DNA of 5,860 bases from Alistipes sp. (GTDB taxonomy: Bacteria; Bacteroidota; Bacteroidia; Bacteroidales; Rikenellaceae): the NCBI GenBank assembly GCA_017628595.1, contig JAGBYV010000239.1:1-5860 (forward strand). The letters are read 5' to 3'. Numbering within the stretch: position 1 is the first letter of the stretch; every line of letters starts with the position of its first letter. The notes beneath the pieces are model-generated. The model was not told the origin of the DNA. It searched no databases and saw only the letters and a program-made list of their open reading frames with translations. Of the stretch, positions 1-5,860 are shown piece after piece. The position numbers and the translations under genes were made by a program.

Positions 1-576
1 ATCTCCTCATTGAACCTGCCCGTAAGTCTTCATGAGAAACTATTTATTAAGAATACGCAGTTTCATGCGATTTCGGAGCCGATGACGGAGGCCTATATGT
101 CGTGTTACCGTCAAGTAGCAAACATTATGAAGCAGAAGGAGAATCCATATCGTGAGCAGATTGTCAAACATCTCTTTTCGGCCTACTATTATGGTTTAGG
201 ATACTATGTGCATGGCAAGCCGAGTGCGCCCGTGGCGATGACCTCGCAGGAGCAGACGTGCGACCAATTTATCGACCTTGTGTCAAAGAATTTCAAGCAG
301 GAGCGCGATATAGGCTTCTACGCCGATAGGTTGTGTATATCAAATAAGTATCTCTCCACCTTGTTGAAGCAGAATACGGGCATGACCGCTTTGGAGTGGA
401 TCGAACGATATGTTGTCCTCTACGCAAAGAGTTGTCTTACATCCACCACTATGACTATCCAGCAGATAAGCGACGAGTTGCTCTTCCCTTCGCAGTCAGT
501 CTTTGGTAAGTATTTTAAGCGTGTGGAGGGTATATCGCCCCGAGCGTATAGGCAGTTGCAGAACAGGGAGGAATAG
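1..576 (+). CDS. AraC-family transcriptional regulator, 3' part (5' end outside window)
   Basis: The frame is open from base 1 and stops at TAG 574-576, giving 191 visible residues. The TTG at base 10 is only the first start-like codon, so the true start is probably upstream of the window. The C-terminal ~95 residues form an AraC/XylS double helix-turn-helix: helix-turn-helix 1 around FYADRLCISNKYLSTLLKQ, helix-turn-helix 2 around TIQQISDELLFPSQSVFGKY, then the closing G-I-S-P-R-A-Y-R signature. The preceding ~90 residues look like the linker and end of an effector or dimerisation domain with no recognisable ligand motif. Family knowledge: cytoplasmic DNA-binding regulators, usually activators, often of sugar or stress genes. 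It is convergent with the esterase operon and separated from it by a hairpin. It is related to the complete AraC regulator at 4675-5538, sharing the Y-A-D-x-L-C-I and N-P-Y/H-P-Y-x-E-Q-I patterns. Its target genes are not visible. Confidence 0.9.
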   Translation: MSSLNLPVSLHEKLFIKNTQFHAISEPMTEAYMSCYRQVANIMKQKENPYREQIVKHLFSAYYYGLGYYVHGKPSAPVAMTSQEQTCDQFIDLVSKNFKQERDIGFYADRLCISNKYLSTLLKQNTGMTALEWIERYVVLYAKSCLTSTTMTIQQISDELLFPSQSVFGKYFKRVEGISPRAYRQLQNREE

Positions 577-588
577 AGATCAATTCCT

Positions 589-634
589 AAAAAATAGTAG
601 TCCGTCTGATGGGAGTATCAGACGGACTACTATT
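589..634 (-). terminator. Intrinsic terminator of the murA-ybjQ-esterase operon, possibly bidirectional
   Basis: Bases 593-610 and 617-634 are perfect reverse complements: an 18-bp stem closed by a 6-base loop (GGGAGT). Read on the minus strand, the stem runs into six consecutive T (complement of A589-A594), the classic U-tract, 18 bases after the esterase stop codon. Read on the plus strand, the stem is followed only by ATATAAG, so it would stop the AraC transcript less efficiently or merely protect its 3' end. It lies between two convergent genes, where a shared terminator is expected. Confidence 0.85.
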
Positions 635-651
635 ATATAAGTAAGGTAAAA

Positions 652-1809
<1,158 letters not shown>

Positions 1810-1816
1810 TTATTGA

Positions 1817-2143
1817 TTATTTTCTCAATTTAACTGCTGTACCTACGGCCGAAACCATAAACATGCTCTTCTCCTTGCCCGACACCTCGCCGAAGTCCAT
1901 CTTCAGACCCACCACGGCATCAGCACCGAGTTTCGACGCCTTCTTTTCAATGCGCTTTACGGCCTCCTCATATACACTGTCCAACTTGCGCTGATAGGTG
2001 CTCGATGTGCCACCGAAGATATCGGTGATCGATGCCATCCAGTCAGAGAAAAAGTTTGTTCCGATCACAACGTTGACCGATACTAACTGCAGGTACTCCT
2101 CAATATGAGCACCCTCGATGTTGCTTGTGGTGGTGATAATCAT
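1817..2143 (-). CDS. YbjQ/UPF0145 (DUF74) family protein
   Basis: 108 residues, the usual full length of this family (E. coli YbjQ is about the same size). Family landmarks are clear: an N-terminal I-x-T-T-T-x-x-I-E-G, then E-E-Y-L-x-L-V, the central IFGGTSSTYQRKL segment, A-S-K-L-G-A-D-A-V-V-G-L, and a closing M-V-S-A-V-G-T-A-V. No signal peptide or membrane segment, so it is cytosolic. Members form ring-like oligomers and are often labelled heavy-metal-binding, but the biochemical role is not established. Metal binding should not be assumed, since the sequence has no cysteine. The gene starts 20 bases after the murA stop and ends 16 bases before the esterase start, so co-transcription is likely. 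The link to murA may be positional only. The ATG at 2141-2143 fits the family N-terminus and has a short GAG just upstream. Confidence 0.9.
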   Translation of the reverse strand: MIITTTSNIEGAHIEEYLQLVSVNVVIGTNFFSDWMASITDIFGGTSSTYQRKLDSVYEEAVKRIEKKASKLGADAVVGLKMDFGEVSGKEKSMFMVSAVGTAVKLRK

Positions 2144-2163
2144 CTCTGTCGCTATTTAGTTAA

Positions 2164-3474
2164 TTACTCGTCGAGTCGTGTAATCTTTGCACCCAGAGCG
2201 TTCAGACGGCCGTCAATATCCTTGTAGCCACGGTCGATCTGCTCGATGTTTTGGATGATGCTTGTACCCTCGGCGCTCATCGCAGCAATAAGCAATGCCA
2301 CGCCGGCACGAATATCGGGTGAGGTCATCTTTGTGGCTCGCAGACGCATACGGTGGTCGTGACCTATGACGGTGGCACGGTGGGGATCGCAGAGTATAAT
2401 CTGAGCGCCCATGTCGATGAGCTTATCTACGAAGAACAGACGGCTCTCGAACATCTTCTGATGAATCAGCACGGCGCCCTTAGCCTGCGTTGCCACGACA
2501 AGGAATATAGACAACAGGTCGGGCGTGAGGCCTGGCCAGGGAGCGTCGGCAATGGTCATAATCGAACCGTCGATAAAGCTCTCGATGGCATAGTGATCCT
2601 GCTGCGGGATGTAGATATCGTCGCCACGCTGCTCGAACTGTATGCCCAGACGTGCAAACTGCGAGGGTATGATGCCCAGATTCTCGTATGATACGTTCTT
2701 GATCGTAAGCTCAGACTGCGTCATCGCGGCCATACCGATAAAGCTACCCACCTCAATCATATCGGGCAGAAGCGTATGCTCAGTGCCACCCAGCTCCTTC
2801 ACACCCTCGATGGTGAGCAGGTTGGATGCTATGCCCGAGATCTTTGCGCCCATACGGTTGAGCATCTTGCAGAGCTGCTGCAGGTATGGCTCGCACGCTG
2901 CGTTGTAGATCGTCGTTGTGCCCTCGGCCATCACGGCAGCCATCACGATGTTGGCCGTACCTGTAACGGAAGCCTCATCAAGGAGCATATAGCAGCCCTT
3001 GAGTTGCTTGGCCTCTACGGAGAAAAACTCCTCTGCCTGGTCGAAGTTAAATGTTGCACCCAGTTTCTGAAAACCAAGGAAGTGTGTATCCAGACGTCGG
3101 CGGCCGATCTTGTCGCCACCCGGCTTGGGCATGTAACCCACGCCAAAGCGGGCCAGCAGCGGGCCTATCATCATCACCGAGCCACGCAGACGGCGACAAC
3201 GGCGGTGGTAATCCTCGCTGCGCAGATAGTCGAGGTTGATGTCGGCGGCTGTGAAGGCATAGCTATCGCCTCCCAGACGCTCAACCTTTACGCCCATGCA
3301 CTCCAATAGCTCGATGAGCTGCATGACGTCGAGAATCTGCGGTATGTTGTTTACTACTACACGCTCCGATGTGAGAAGTGTAGCCGAAAGTATTTGTAGG
3401 GCCTCGTTTTTAGCTCCTTGCGGAGTTACGCAGCCGTGAAGGCGGTGACCACCTTCGACCTTGAATATTGCCAT
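2164..3474 (-). CDS. murA: UDP-N-acetylglucosamine 1-carboxyvinyltransferase MurA, fosfomycin-insensitive (Asp121) type
   Basis: 436 residues, full length for this family. MurA transfers the enolpyruvyl group of phosphoenolpyruvate to UDP-GlcNAc, the first committed step of peptidoglycan synthesis, in the cytoplasm. Visible active-site residues: Lys22-Asn23 in GAKNEAL (substrate binding), Arg97 in RGSVMMIGP (equivalent to E. coli Arg91), the catalytic loop PGGDKIGRRRLDTH at 118-131, Asp319 in GLTPDLLS (equivalent to Asp305) and Arg389 in PDIRAG (equivalent to Arg397). The loop has Asp121 in place of the usual Cys115 (E. coli numbering), the substitution known to prevent covalent fosfomycin attack while keeping activity. 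The ATG at 3472-3474 gives the standard N-terminus (V-E-G-G-x-x-L-x-G) and lies about 10 bases from the predicted transcript start. First gene of a three-gene minus-strand run, divergent from the DUF1080 gene. Confidence 0.97.
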   Translation of the reverse strand: MAIFKVEGGHRLHGCVTPQGAKNEALQILSATLLTSERVVVNNIPQILDVMQLIELLECMGVKVERLGGDSYAFTAADINLDYLRSEDYHRRCRRLRGSVMMIGPLLARFGVGYMPKPGGDKIGRRRLDTHFLGFQKLGATFNFDQAEEFFSVEAKQLKGCYMLLDEASVTGTANIVMAAVMAEGTTTIYNAACEPYLQQLCKMLNRMGAKISGIASNLLTIEGVKELGGTEHTLLPDMIEVGSFIGMAAMTQSELTIKNVSYENLGIIPSQFARLGIQFEQRGDDIYIPQQDHYAIESFIDGSIMTIADAPWPGLTPDLLSIFLVVATQAKGAVLIHQKMFESRLFFVDKLIDMGAQIILCDPHRATVIGHDHRMRLRATKMTSPDIRAGVALLIAAMSAEGTSIIQNIEQIDRGYKDIDGRLNALGAKITRLDE

Positions 3475-3490
3475 ATAGTGTAATTTTTAC

Positions 3491-3521
3491 CAAATATAAC
3501 GAATAAAGTCGAGATGACAAA
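3491..3521 (-). promoter_or_regulatory. Bacteroidota-type promoter of the murA operon
   Basis: On the minus strand, TTTG (complement of 3518-3521) is followed after 19 bases by TATATTTG (complement of 3491-3498). This matches both halves of the primary sigma factor consensus of Bacteroides relatives (-33 TTTG, -7 TAnnTTTG) with the expected spacing. Transcription should begin around 3483-3486, leaving a leader of only about 10 bases before the murA ATG. There is no room for a riboswitch or attenuator in that leader. Confidence 0.8.
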
Positions 3522-3540
3522 ATATTTTTTCCTCTGCTTT

Positions 3541-3570
3541 TTTGCCTTGCGCAAGAAAAATAGGGGCAAA
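3541..3570. promoter_or_regulatory. Nested inverted repeats between divergent promoters (candidate operator)
   Basis: The 10-base perfect palindrome CTTGCGCAAG occupies 3546-3555. It sits inside a wider repeat, TTTGCC (3541-3546) and GGCAAA (3565-3570), the left arm sharing one base with it. It lies about 20 bases upstream of the murA -33 element and about 25 bases upstream of the plus-strand -7 element, a position where a regulator could act on both divergent genes. Short palindromes can occur by chance, and no regulator is identified. Confidence 0.35.
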
Positions 3571-3572
3571 TG

Positions 3573-3603
3573 TTCGGTATTTCACGTAATTTTAGTAAAT
3601 TTG
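3573..3603 (+). promoter_or_regulatory. Predicted promoter of the DUF1080 gene
   Basis: TAAATTTG at 3596-3603 is an exact match to the -7 consensus TAnnTTTG. The expected -33 position, 19 bases upstream, holds TTCG (3573-3576), three of four matches to TTTG. Transcription would start near 3609-3611, giving a leader of about 38 A/T-rich bases. The region before the ATG is A-rich (CTAAAATAAAA) with no Shine-Dalgarno site, a pattern common in well-expressed Bacteroidota genes. Confidence 0.65.
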
Positions 3604-3647
3604 TCCTACGTCATACGAAAATCGTAAACCTAAAATAAAATTCGACT

Positions 3648-4415
3648 ATGAAAAAACTTATTCTTTCAGCTTTTGCGCTGACCGTTACTGCTGTTGCGGC
3701 TCAGGCTCAGGCTCAGCAGAATGGCCCTGAGACTATGCGTCCTCAGATGACCGAGTTCTACACTCCCGTTCCCAAGGTGGTAACTCCCGGTAATATCACA
3801 ACCAACTCAGCTCCCTCTGATGCTATCGTACTTTTCGATGGTAAGGATTTGAGCGCATGGACAGGTGCCAATGGCGGTCCCGCAGAGTGGGATGTACACG
3901 ATGGTGTATTTACAGTAAACAAGAAGAAGGGTGATATTCAGACCCGTGAGTCGTTCGAGAGTTTCCAGCTCCATATCGAGTGGTGTGTGCCCGAGAACAT
4001 CACAGGTACAGGTCAGGCACGTGGTAACAGCGGTGTGTTCCTTCAGGGTCTTTATGAGATTCAGATTCTCGATTGCTACAACAACCCCACCTACACCAAC
4101 GGCCAGACAGGTAGTATCTATAAGCAGTCAACTCCCAAGGCCAACGCAATGCGTAAGCCCGGCGAGTGGAATGTTTACGATATTATCTACAATGCTCCCG
4201 TATTCAATGAGGATGGCTCATACCGAGTTCCTCCCACCGTTACCGTTATCCACAACGGCGTAGTGTTGCAGAACAACGTTGCTATTCGCGGTACTACCGA
4301 GTATATCGGTCACCCCAAGGTTCAGAAGCACGGCGCAGGTCCCATCAAGTTGCAGAGCCACGGCGACCCCTCTGAGCCTATCAGCTTCCGTAATATCTGG
4401 TTGCGCAAGTTGTAA
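3648..4415 (+). CDS. Secreted DUF1080 protein (3-keto-disaccharide hydrolase family, PF06439)
   Basis: 255 residues with a Sec signal peptide (two Lys, hydrophobic core, Ala-Gln-Ala cleavage near residues 18-22). No lipobox, so it is soluble in the periplasm or exported. After a linker, residues ~58-255 make one DUF1080 concanavalin-like beta-sandwich: LFDGKDLSAW (62-71), W-D-V-H-D-G-V-F, RGNSGVFLQG (125-134), YEIQILD (136-142), GSIY (155-158), GPIKLQSHGDP (231-241) and the terminal FRNIWLR. Some members hydrolyse 3-keto-glycosides made by sugar 3-oxidases; others are uncharacterised or binding modules. No partner oxidoreductase is present in the window. Arg and Gly codons are mostly CGT/GGT in the body, suggesting high expression. 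It is a single-gene unit with its own promoter and terminator. The ATG at 3648 is fixed by the signal peptide. Confidence 0.9.
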   Translation: MKKLILSAFALTVTAVAAQAQAQQNGPETMRPQMTEFYTPVPKVVTPGNITTNSAPSDAIVLFDGKDLSAWTGANGGPAEWDVHDGVFTVNKKKGDIQTRESFESFQLHIEWCVPENITGTGQARGNSGVFLQGLYEIQILDCYNNPTYTNGQTGSIYKQSTPKANAMRKPGEWNVYDIIYNAPVFNEDGSYRVPPTVTVIHNGVVLQNNVAIRGTTEYIGHPKVQKHGAGPIKLQSHGDPSEPISFRNIWLRKL

Positions 4416-4438
4416 TACTTCGCTTTAGTTAGATACAG

Positions 4439-4472
4439 ACCGCCTTGCCATGCGCGCAGGGCGGTTTTTTTT
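4439..4472 (+). terminator. Intrinsic terminator after the DUF1080 gene
   Basis: ACCGCCTTGC (4439-4448) pairs with GCAGGGCGGT (4456-4465), a 10-bp GC-rich stem with one G-T pair and a 7-base loop. The stem ends in a run of eight T (4465-4472). It begins 23 bases after the stop codon and isolates this gene from the AraC regulator downstream. Confidence 0.9.
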
Positions 4473-4561
4473 CTTCGAGGCGATGGGGTGCTTGCTTAGT
4501 GAGGACAGAATCTTATTCGGCACTGGCCAGTAAGTTCAGCGCTGGCATTTATGAGGTCAAC

Positions 4562-4578
4562 ATAGAAAAATGTTCTAT
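4562..4578. promoter_or_regulatory. Inverted repeat ATAGAA-N5-TTCTAT, upstream of the AraC gene
   Basis: The arms 4562-4567 and 4573-4578 are perfect reverse complements around a 5-base spacer. An overlapping repeat AACAT (4559-4563) / ATGTT (4570-4574) shares the same site. It lies about 70 bases upstream of the predicted -7 element, a plausible activator position. The A/T-rich composition makes a chance origin possible. Confidence 0.25.
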
Positions 4579-4610
4579 AAGGGAGTCTTTTGAAGGTTTT
4601 TTCAGCGAAA

Positions 4611-4637
4611 TGCGACATAAAAATATTCTTTGTCGCA
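4611..4637. promoter_or_regulatory. Inverted repeat TGCGACA-N13-TGTCGCA over the AraC promoter (candidate operator)
   Basis: TGCGACA (4611-4617) and TGTCGCA (4631-4637) are exact reverse complements with centres 20 bases apart, about two helical turns, so both arms face the same side of the DNA. The GC-rich arms stand out in an A/T-rich stretch. The repeat covers the -33 region of the predicted promoter (-7 element at 4647-4654), where a bound dimer would block or position RNA polymerase. Autoregulation by the downstream AraC protein is an inference. AraC proteins more often use direct repeats, so another dimeric regulator is possible. Confidence 0.45.
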
Positions 4638-4646
4638 AATTATTCT

Positions 4647-4654
4647 TATCTTTG
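4647..4654 (+). promoter_or_regulatory. Predicted -7 promoter element of the AraC-radical SAM unit
   Basis: TATCTTTG matches TAnnTTTG exactly. The only nearby TTTG (4629-4632) is 14 bases upstream, too close for a standard -33 element, so the promoter may be weak or need an activator. Transcription would start near 4660-4662, leaving a leader of only about 13-15 bases before the ATG at 4675. Confidence 0.55.
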
Positions 4655-4663
4655 TAATATAAA

Positions 4664-4675
4664 ATGACGCCCTGA
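4664..4675 (+). other. Three-codon upstream ORF (Met-Thr-Pro-stop) overlapping the AraC start
   Basis: ATG ACG CCC TGA reads from 4664. Its stop codon shares its last base with the AraC start codon (TGATG, 4673-4677), the geometry used for stop-start translational coupling. The predicted transcript start is only a few bases upstream, so whether this mini-ORF is translated is uncertain. Confidence 0.25.
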
Positions 4676-5538
4676 TGGATAATTTAACTGTAACACCTCC
4701 ACCCGCAACTGCTGACTCGCATCCGCTGTTTACCTACATCGACAGCAAGGATTACGACCTGATAATTAATGAGAATAACGTGCCGCGAGTATTTAATCGT
4801 GGCGGTATATTCATCTGTCTTGCTGGTGAGGGGTATGTTACTATCAACGAGCATAAATACCCTCTCTCGGCACGCACGATGTGTGTAGCCTTCCCGGGAA
4901 CGATTATCCAGGAGTTCAAGCGTGGCGAGGGTTTTGAGAGTTATACACTGCGTATCGATACCGGCTTTCTGCGCGAACTGAACTTCCCCTCGGCTCCCGA
5001 GGTGCATATGCTCATGCGCGAGAATCCCTGTATGGTACTCAGCGAGGAGCAGTTGGAATCTATTCTGCAGGTGTGCCGAATGATGCACGAGCGCGACGAG
5101 CGTAAGGATCATCCCTATCACGAGCAGATCAACGAGCAGATGCTCAAGCTCCTGTGCTATGAGTTGGCGGGAGTCTATGCTCGCGATATCCCCGTTATGC
5201 ATGAGCCCTGCTCGCGTCAGGATGTTATCTTCCGCAAGTTCCTGTCGCTGCTTGCTACCGATATCACCATCTCGCGCGAGGTGCAGTATTATGCCGACAA
5301 GTTGTGCATCACACCCAAATATCTGACCATCGTGACGCGTCAGATGTCTGATCGCAGCGCTGCAACGTGGATCACCCACTCGGTGATTCTCAATGCCAAG
5401 GCCCTGCTTGCTACCACGCAGCTTACCGTGCAGCAGGTGTCGAACAAACTCAATTTCCCGAATCCCTCATTCTTCGGACAATACTTCCTGCGTCATACAG
5501 GTATGACCCCCAAGGAGTTCCGCCGTTCGAAAATGTAA
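4675..5538 (+). CDS. AraC-family transcriptional regulator
   Basis: 287 residues, typical full length for an AraC/XylS regulator with an N-terminal sensing domain. Residues ~25-110 look like the cupin-type AraC ligand domain (G-G-I-F-I-C-L-A-G-E-G-Y-V-T-I-N then L-S-A-R-T-M-C-V-A-F-P-G), followed by a helical linker at 120-170. Residues ~190-285 hold the two helix-turn-helix units: YYADKLCITPKYLTIVTRQ and TVQQVSNKLNFPNPSFFGQY, ending in G-M-T-P-K-E-F-R-R. Cytoplasmic DNA-binding protein; the effector cannot be read from the sequence. Helix-turn-helix identity to the partial regulator at 1-576 is about 35 of 81 positions by hand alignment. The start at 4675 follows from the promoter position and gives a normal N-terminus. 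Two inverted repeats lie upstream and may be operators. A radical SAM gene follows after 12 bases and is probably co-transcribed. Confidence 0.93.
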   Translation: MDNLTVTPPPATADSHPLFTYIDSKDYDLIINENNVPRVFNRGGIFICLAGEGYVTINEHKYPLSARTMCVAFPGTIIQEFKRGEGFESYTLRIDTGFLRELNFPSAPEVHMLMRENPCMVLSEEQLESILQVCRMMHERDERKDHPYHEQINEQMLKLLCYELAGVYARDIPVMHEPCSRQDVIFRKFLSLLATDITISREVQYYADKLCITPKYLTIVTRQMSDRSAATWITHSVILNAKALLATTQLTVQQVSNKLNFPNPSFFGQYFLRHTGMTPKEFRRSKM

Positions 5539-5550
5539 ATAACAGATAAT

Positions 5551-5860
5551 ATGACCGCTCTGTATAGTGATATAATCTTTGGCCCCATCCATTCGCGTCG
5601 TCTTGGGCTCTCGCTGGGAGTGAATCTGCTGCCCGTGGAGTCGAAACTCTGCAGTTTCGACTGCATCTACTGCGAGTGTGGCTGGAACGATGAGCATGTG
5701 GGTCCCCGCCGTTTTAATTCGCGTGAGGATGTGAGAAATATGTTGCGCGAGGTGCTCTCGCAGATGGTCGGTGATGGCACGCCGCCCGATGTGATCACCT
5801 TTGCCGGCAATGGCGAGCCTACGATGCACCCCGACTTTGAGGGTGTTATCGACGATACTA
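5551..5860 (+). CDS. Radical SAM protein, COG0731-like, 5' part (cut by window edge)
   Basis: The ATG at 5551 opens a frame that stays open to the window end (103 codons visible). The N-terminus I-I-F-G-P-I-H-S-R-R-L-G-L-S-L-G-V-N-L-L-P precedes the cluster motif CSFDCIYC (Cys34, Cys38, Cys41; CX3CX2C), which binds the [4Fe-4S] cluster that cleaves S-adenosylmethionine. The extra Cys43 (YCECGW) is part of the same conserved block. FAGNGEPTMHP (84-94) is the glycine-rich SAM-binding segment. This pattern fits the COG0731 group, related by sequence to the wyosine tRNA-modifying enzymes. Bacterial members are common in Bacteroidales but their substrate is not established, so a tRNA role is not claimed. 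It starts 12 bases after the AraC stop on the same strand, with no terminator between. Confidence 0.88.
   Translation, partial: MTALYSDIIFGPIHSRRLGLSLGVNLLPVESKLCSFDCIYCECGWNDEHVGPRRFNSREDVRNMLREVLSQMVGDGTPPDVITFAGNGEPTMHPDFEGVIDDT

Noticed and set aside
1817..2143. YbjQ-like protein as a metal-binding protein
   Set aside because: The label comes from an old family name. The protein has no cysteine and no metal-binding motif that I can see.
2776..3309. Plus-strand open frame of 177 codons inside murA
   Set aside because: It lies fully antisense to a gene with intact catalytic motifs, and its translation is rich in His, Cys and Ala with no family pattern, as expected from a mirrored codon bias.
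4526..4546. Weak inverted repeat GCCAG-N11-CTGGC
   Set aside because: Arms of only five bases with a long spacer are expected by chance in this length of DNA, and it is not placed at a promoter element.
4445..4657. Possible 70-residue gene upstream of the AraC regulator
   Set aside because: Its start lies within the terminator stem and it runs through the inverted repeats and the promoter region. The product has no recognisable features.
4684..5379. Minus-strand open frame of 231 codons inside the AraC gene
   Set aside because: It is antisense to a clear AraC regulator, has no recognisable domain and has no promoter or start context of its own.
5467..5829. Minus-strand 120-codon frame over the AraC/radical SAM junction
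   Set aside because: It overlaps two well-supported plus-strand genes and their spacer and looks like a shadow frame.

Overview
The window looks like a piece of a Bacteroidales (Bacteroidota) chromosome. The evidence is the MurA sequence type (an Asp at the fosfomycin-target Cys position and Bacteroidales-like C-terminal wording), matches to the Bacteroidota promoter consensus (TTTG about 19 bases upstream of TAnnTTTG), A-rich start-codon contexts without strong Shine-Dalgarno sites, and the gene families present (secreted DUF1080 protein, CE1-like esterase, AraC regulators). I cannot name the genus. Base composition appears to be roughly half GC by eye.

Layout: (1) Bases 1-576, plus strand: the 3' part of an AraC-family regulator whose start lies outside the window. 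(2) Bases 593-634: a long perfect hairpin between convergent genes, which best terminates the minus-strand operon. (3) Bases 652-3474, minus strand: a compact run read as murA, then a YbjQ/UPF0145 protein, then a secreted CE1-like esterase, with gaps of 20 and 16 bases, probably one transcript from a near-perfect promoter at 3491-3521. (4) Bases 3475-3647: a divergent control region with a promoter on each strand and a palindrome between them. (5) Bases 3648-4415, plus strand: a secreted DUF1080 (3-keto-disaccharide hydrolase family) protein, closed by a strong intrinsic terminator at 4439-4472. (6) Bases 4473-4674: a non-coding stretch with two inverted repeats, a promoter -7 element and a three-codon upstream ORF. 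(7) Bases 4675-5538, plus strand: a complete AraC-family regulator. (8) Bases 5551-5860, plus strand: the start of a radical SAM protein (COG0731 type), cut by the window edge and 12 bases behind the regulator.

How the genes may work together: murA makes the first committed peptidoglycan precursor. The esterase and the DUF1080 protein both carry export signals and probably act on glycans or glycosides in the periplasm or outside the cell. The two AraC regulators are related to each other (about 43% identity by eye over the DNA-binding domain) and could control nearby glycan genes, but nothing in the sequence proves their targets. I see no tRNA, rRNA, CRISPR array, insertion sequence, phage gene or defence system. 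The region reads as ordinary core and metabolic chromosome with some interesting regulatory detail, and I do not see a convincing new multi-gene system.
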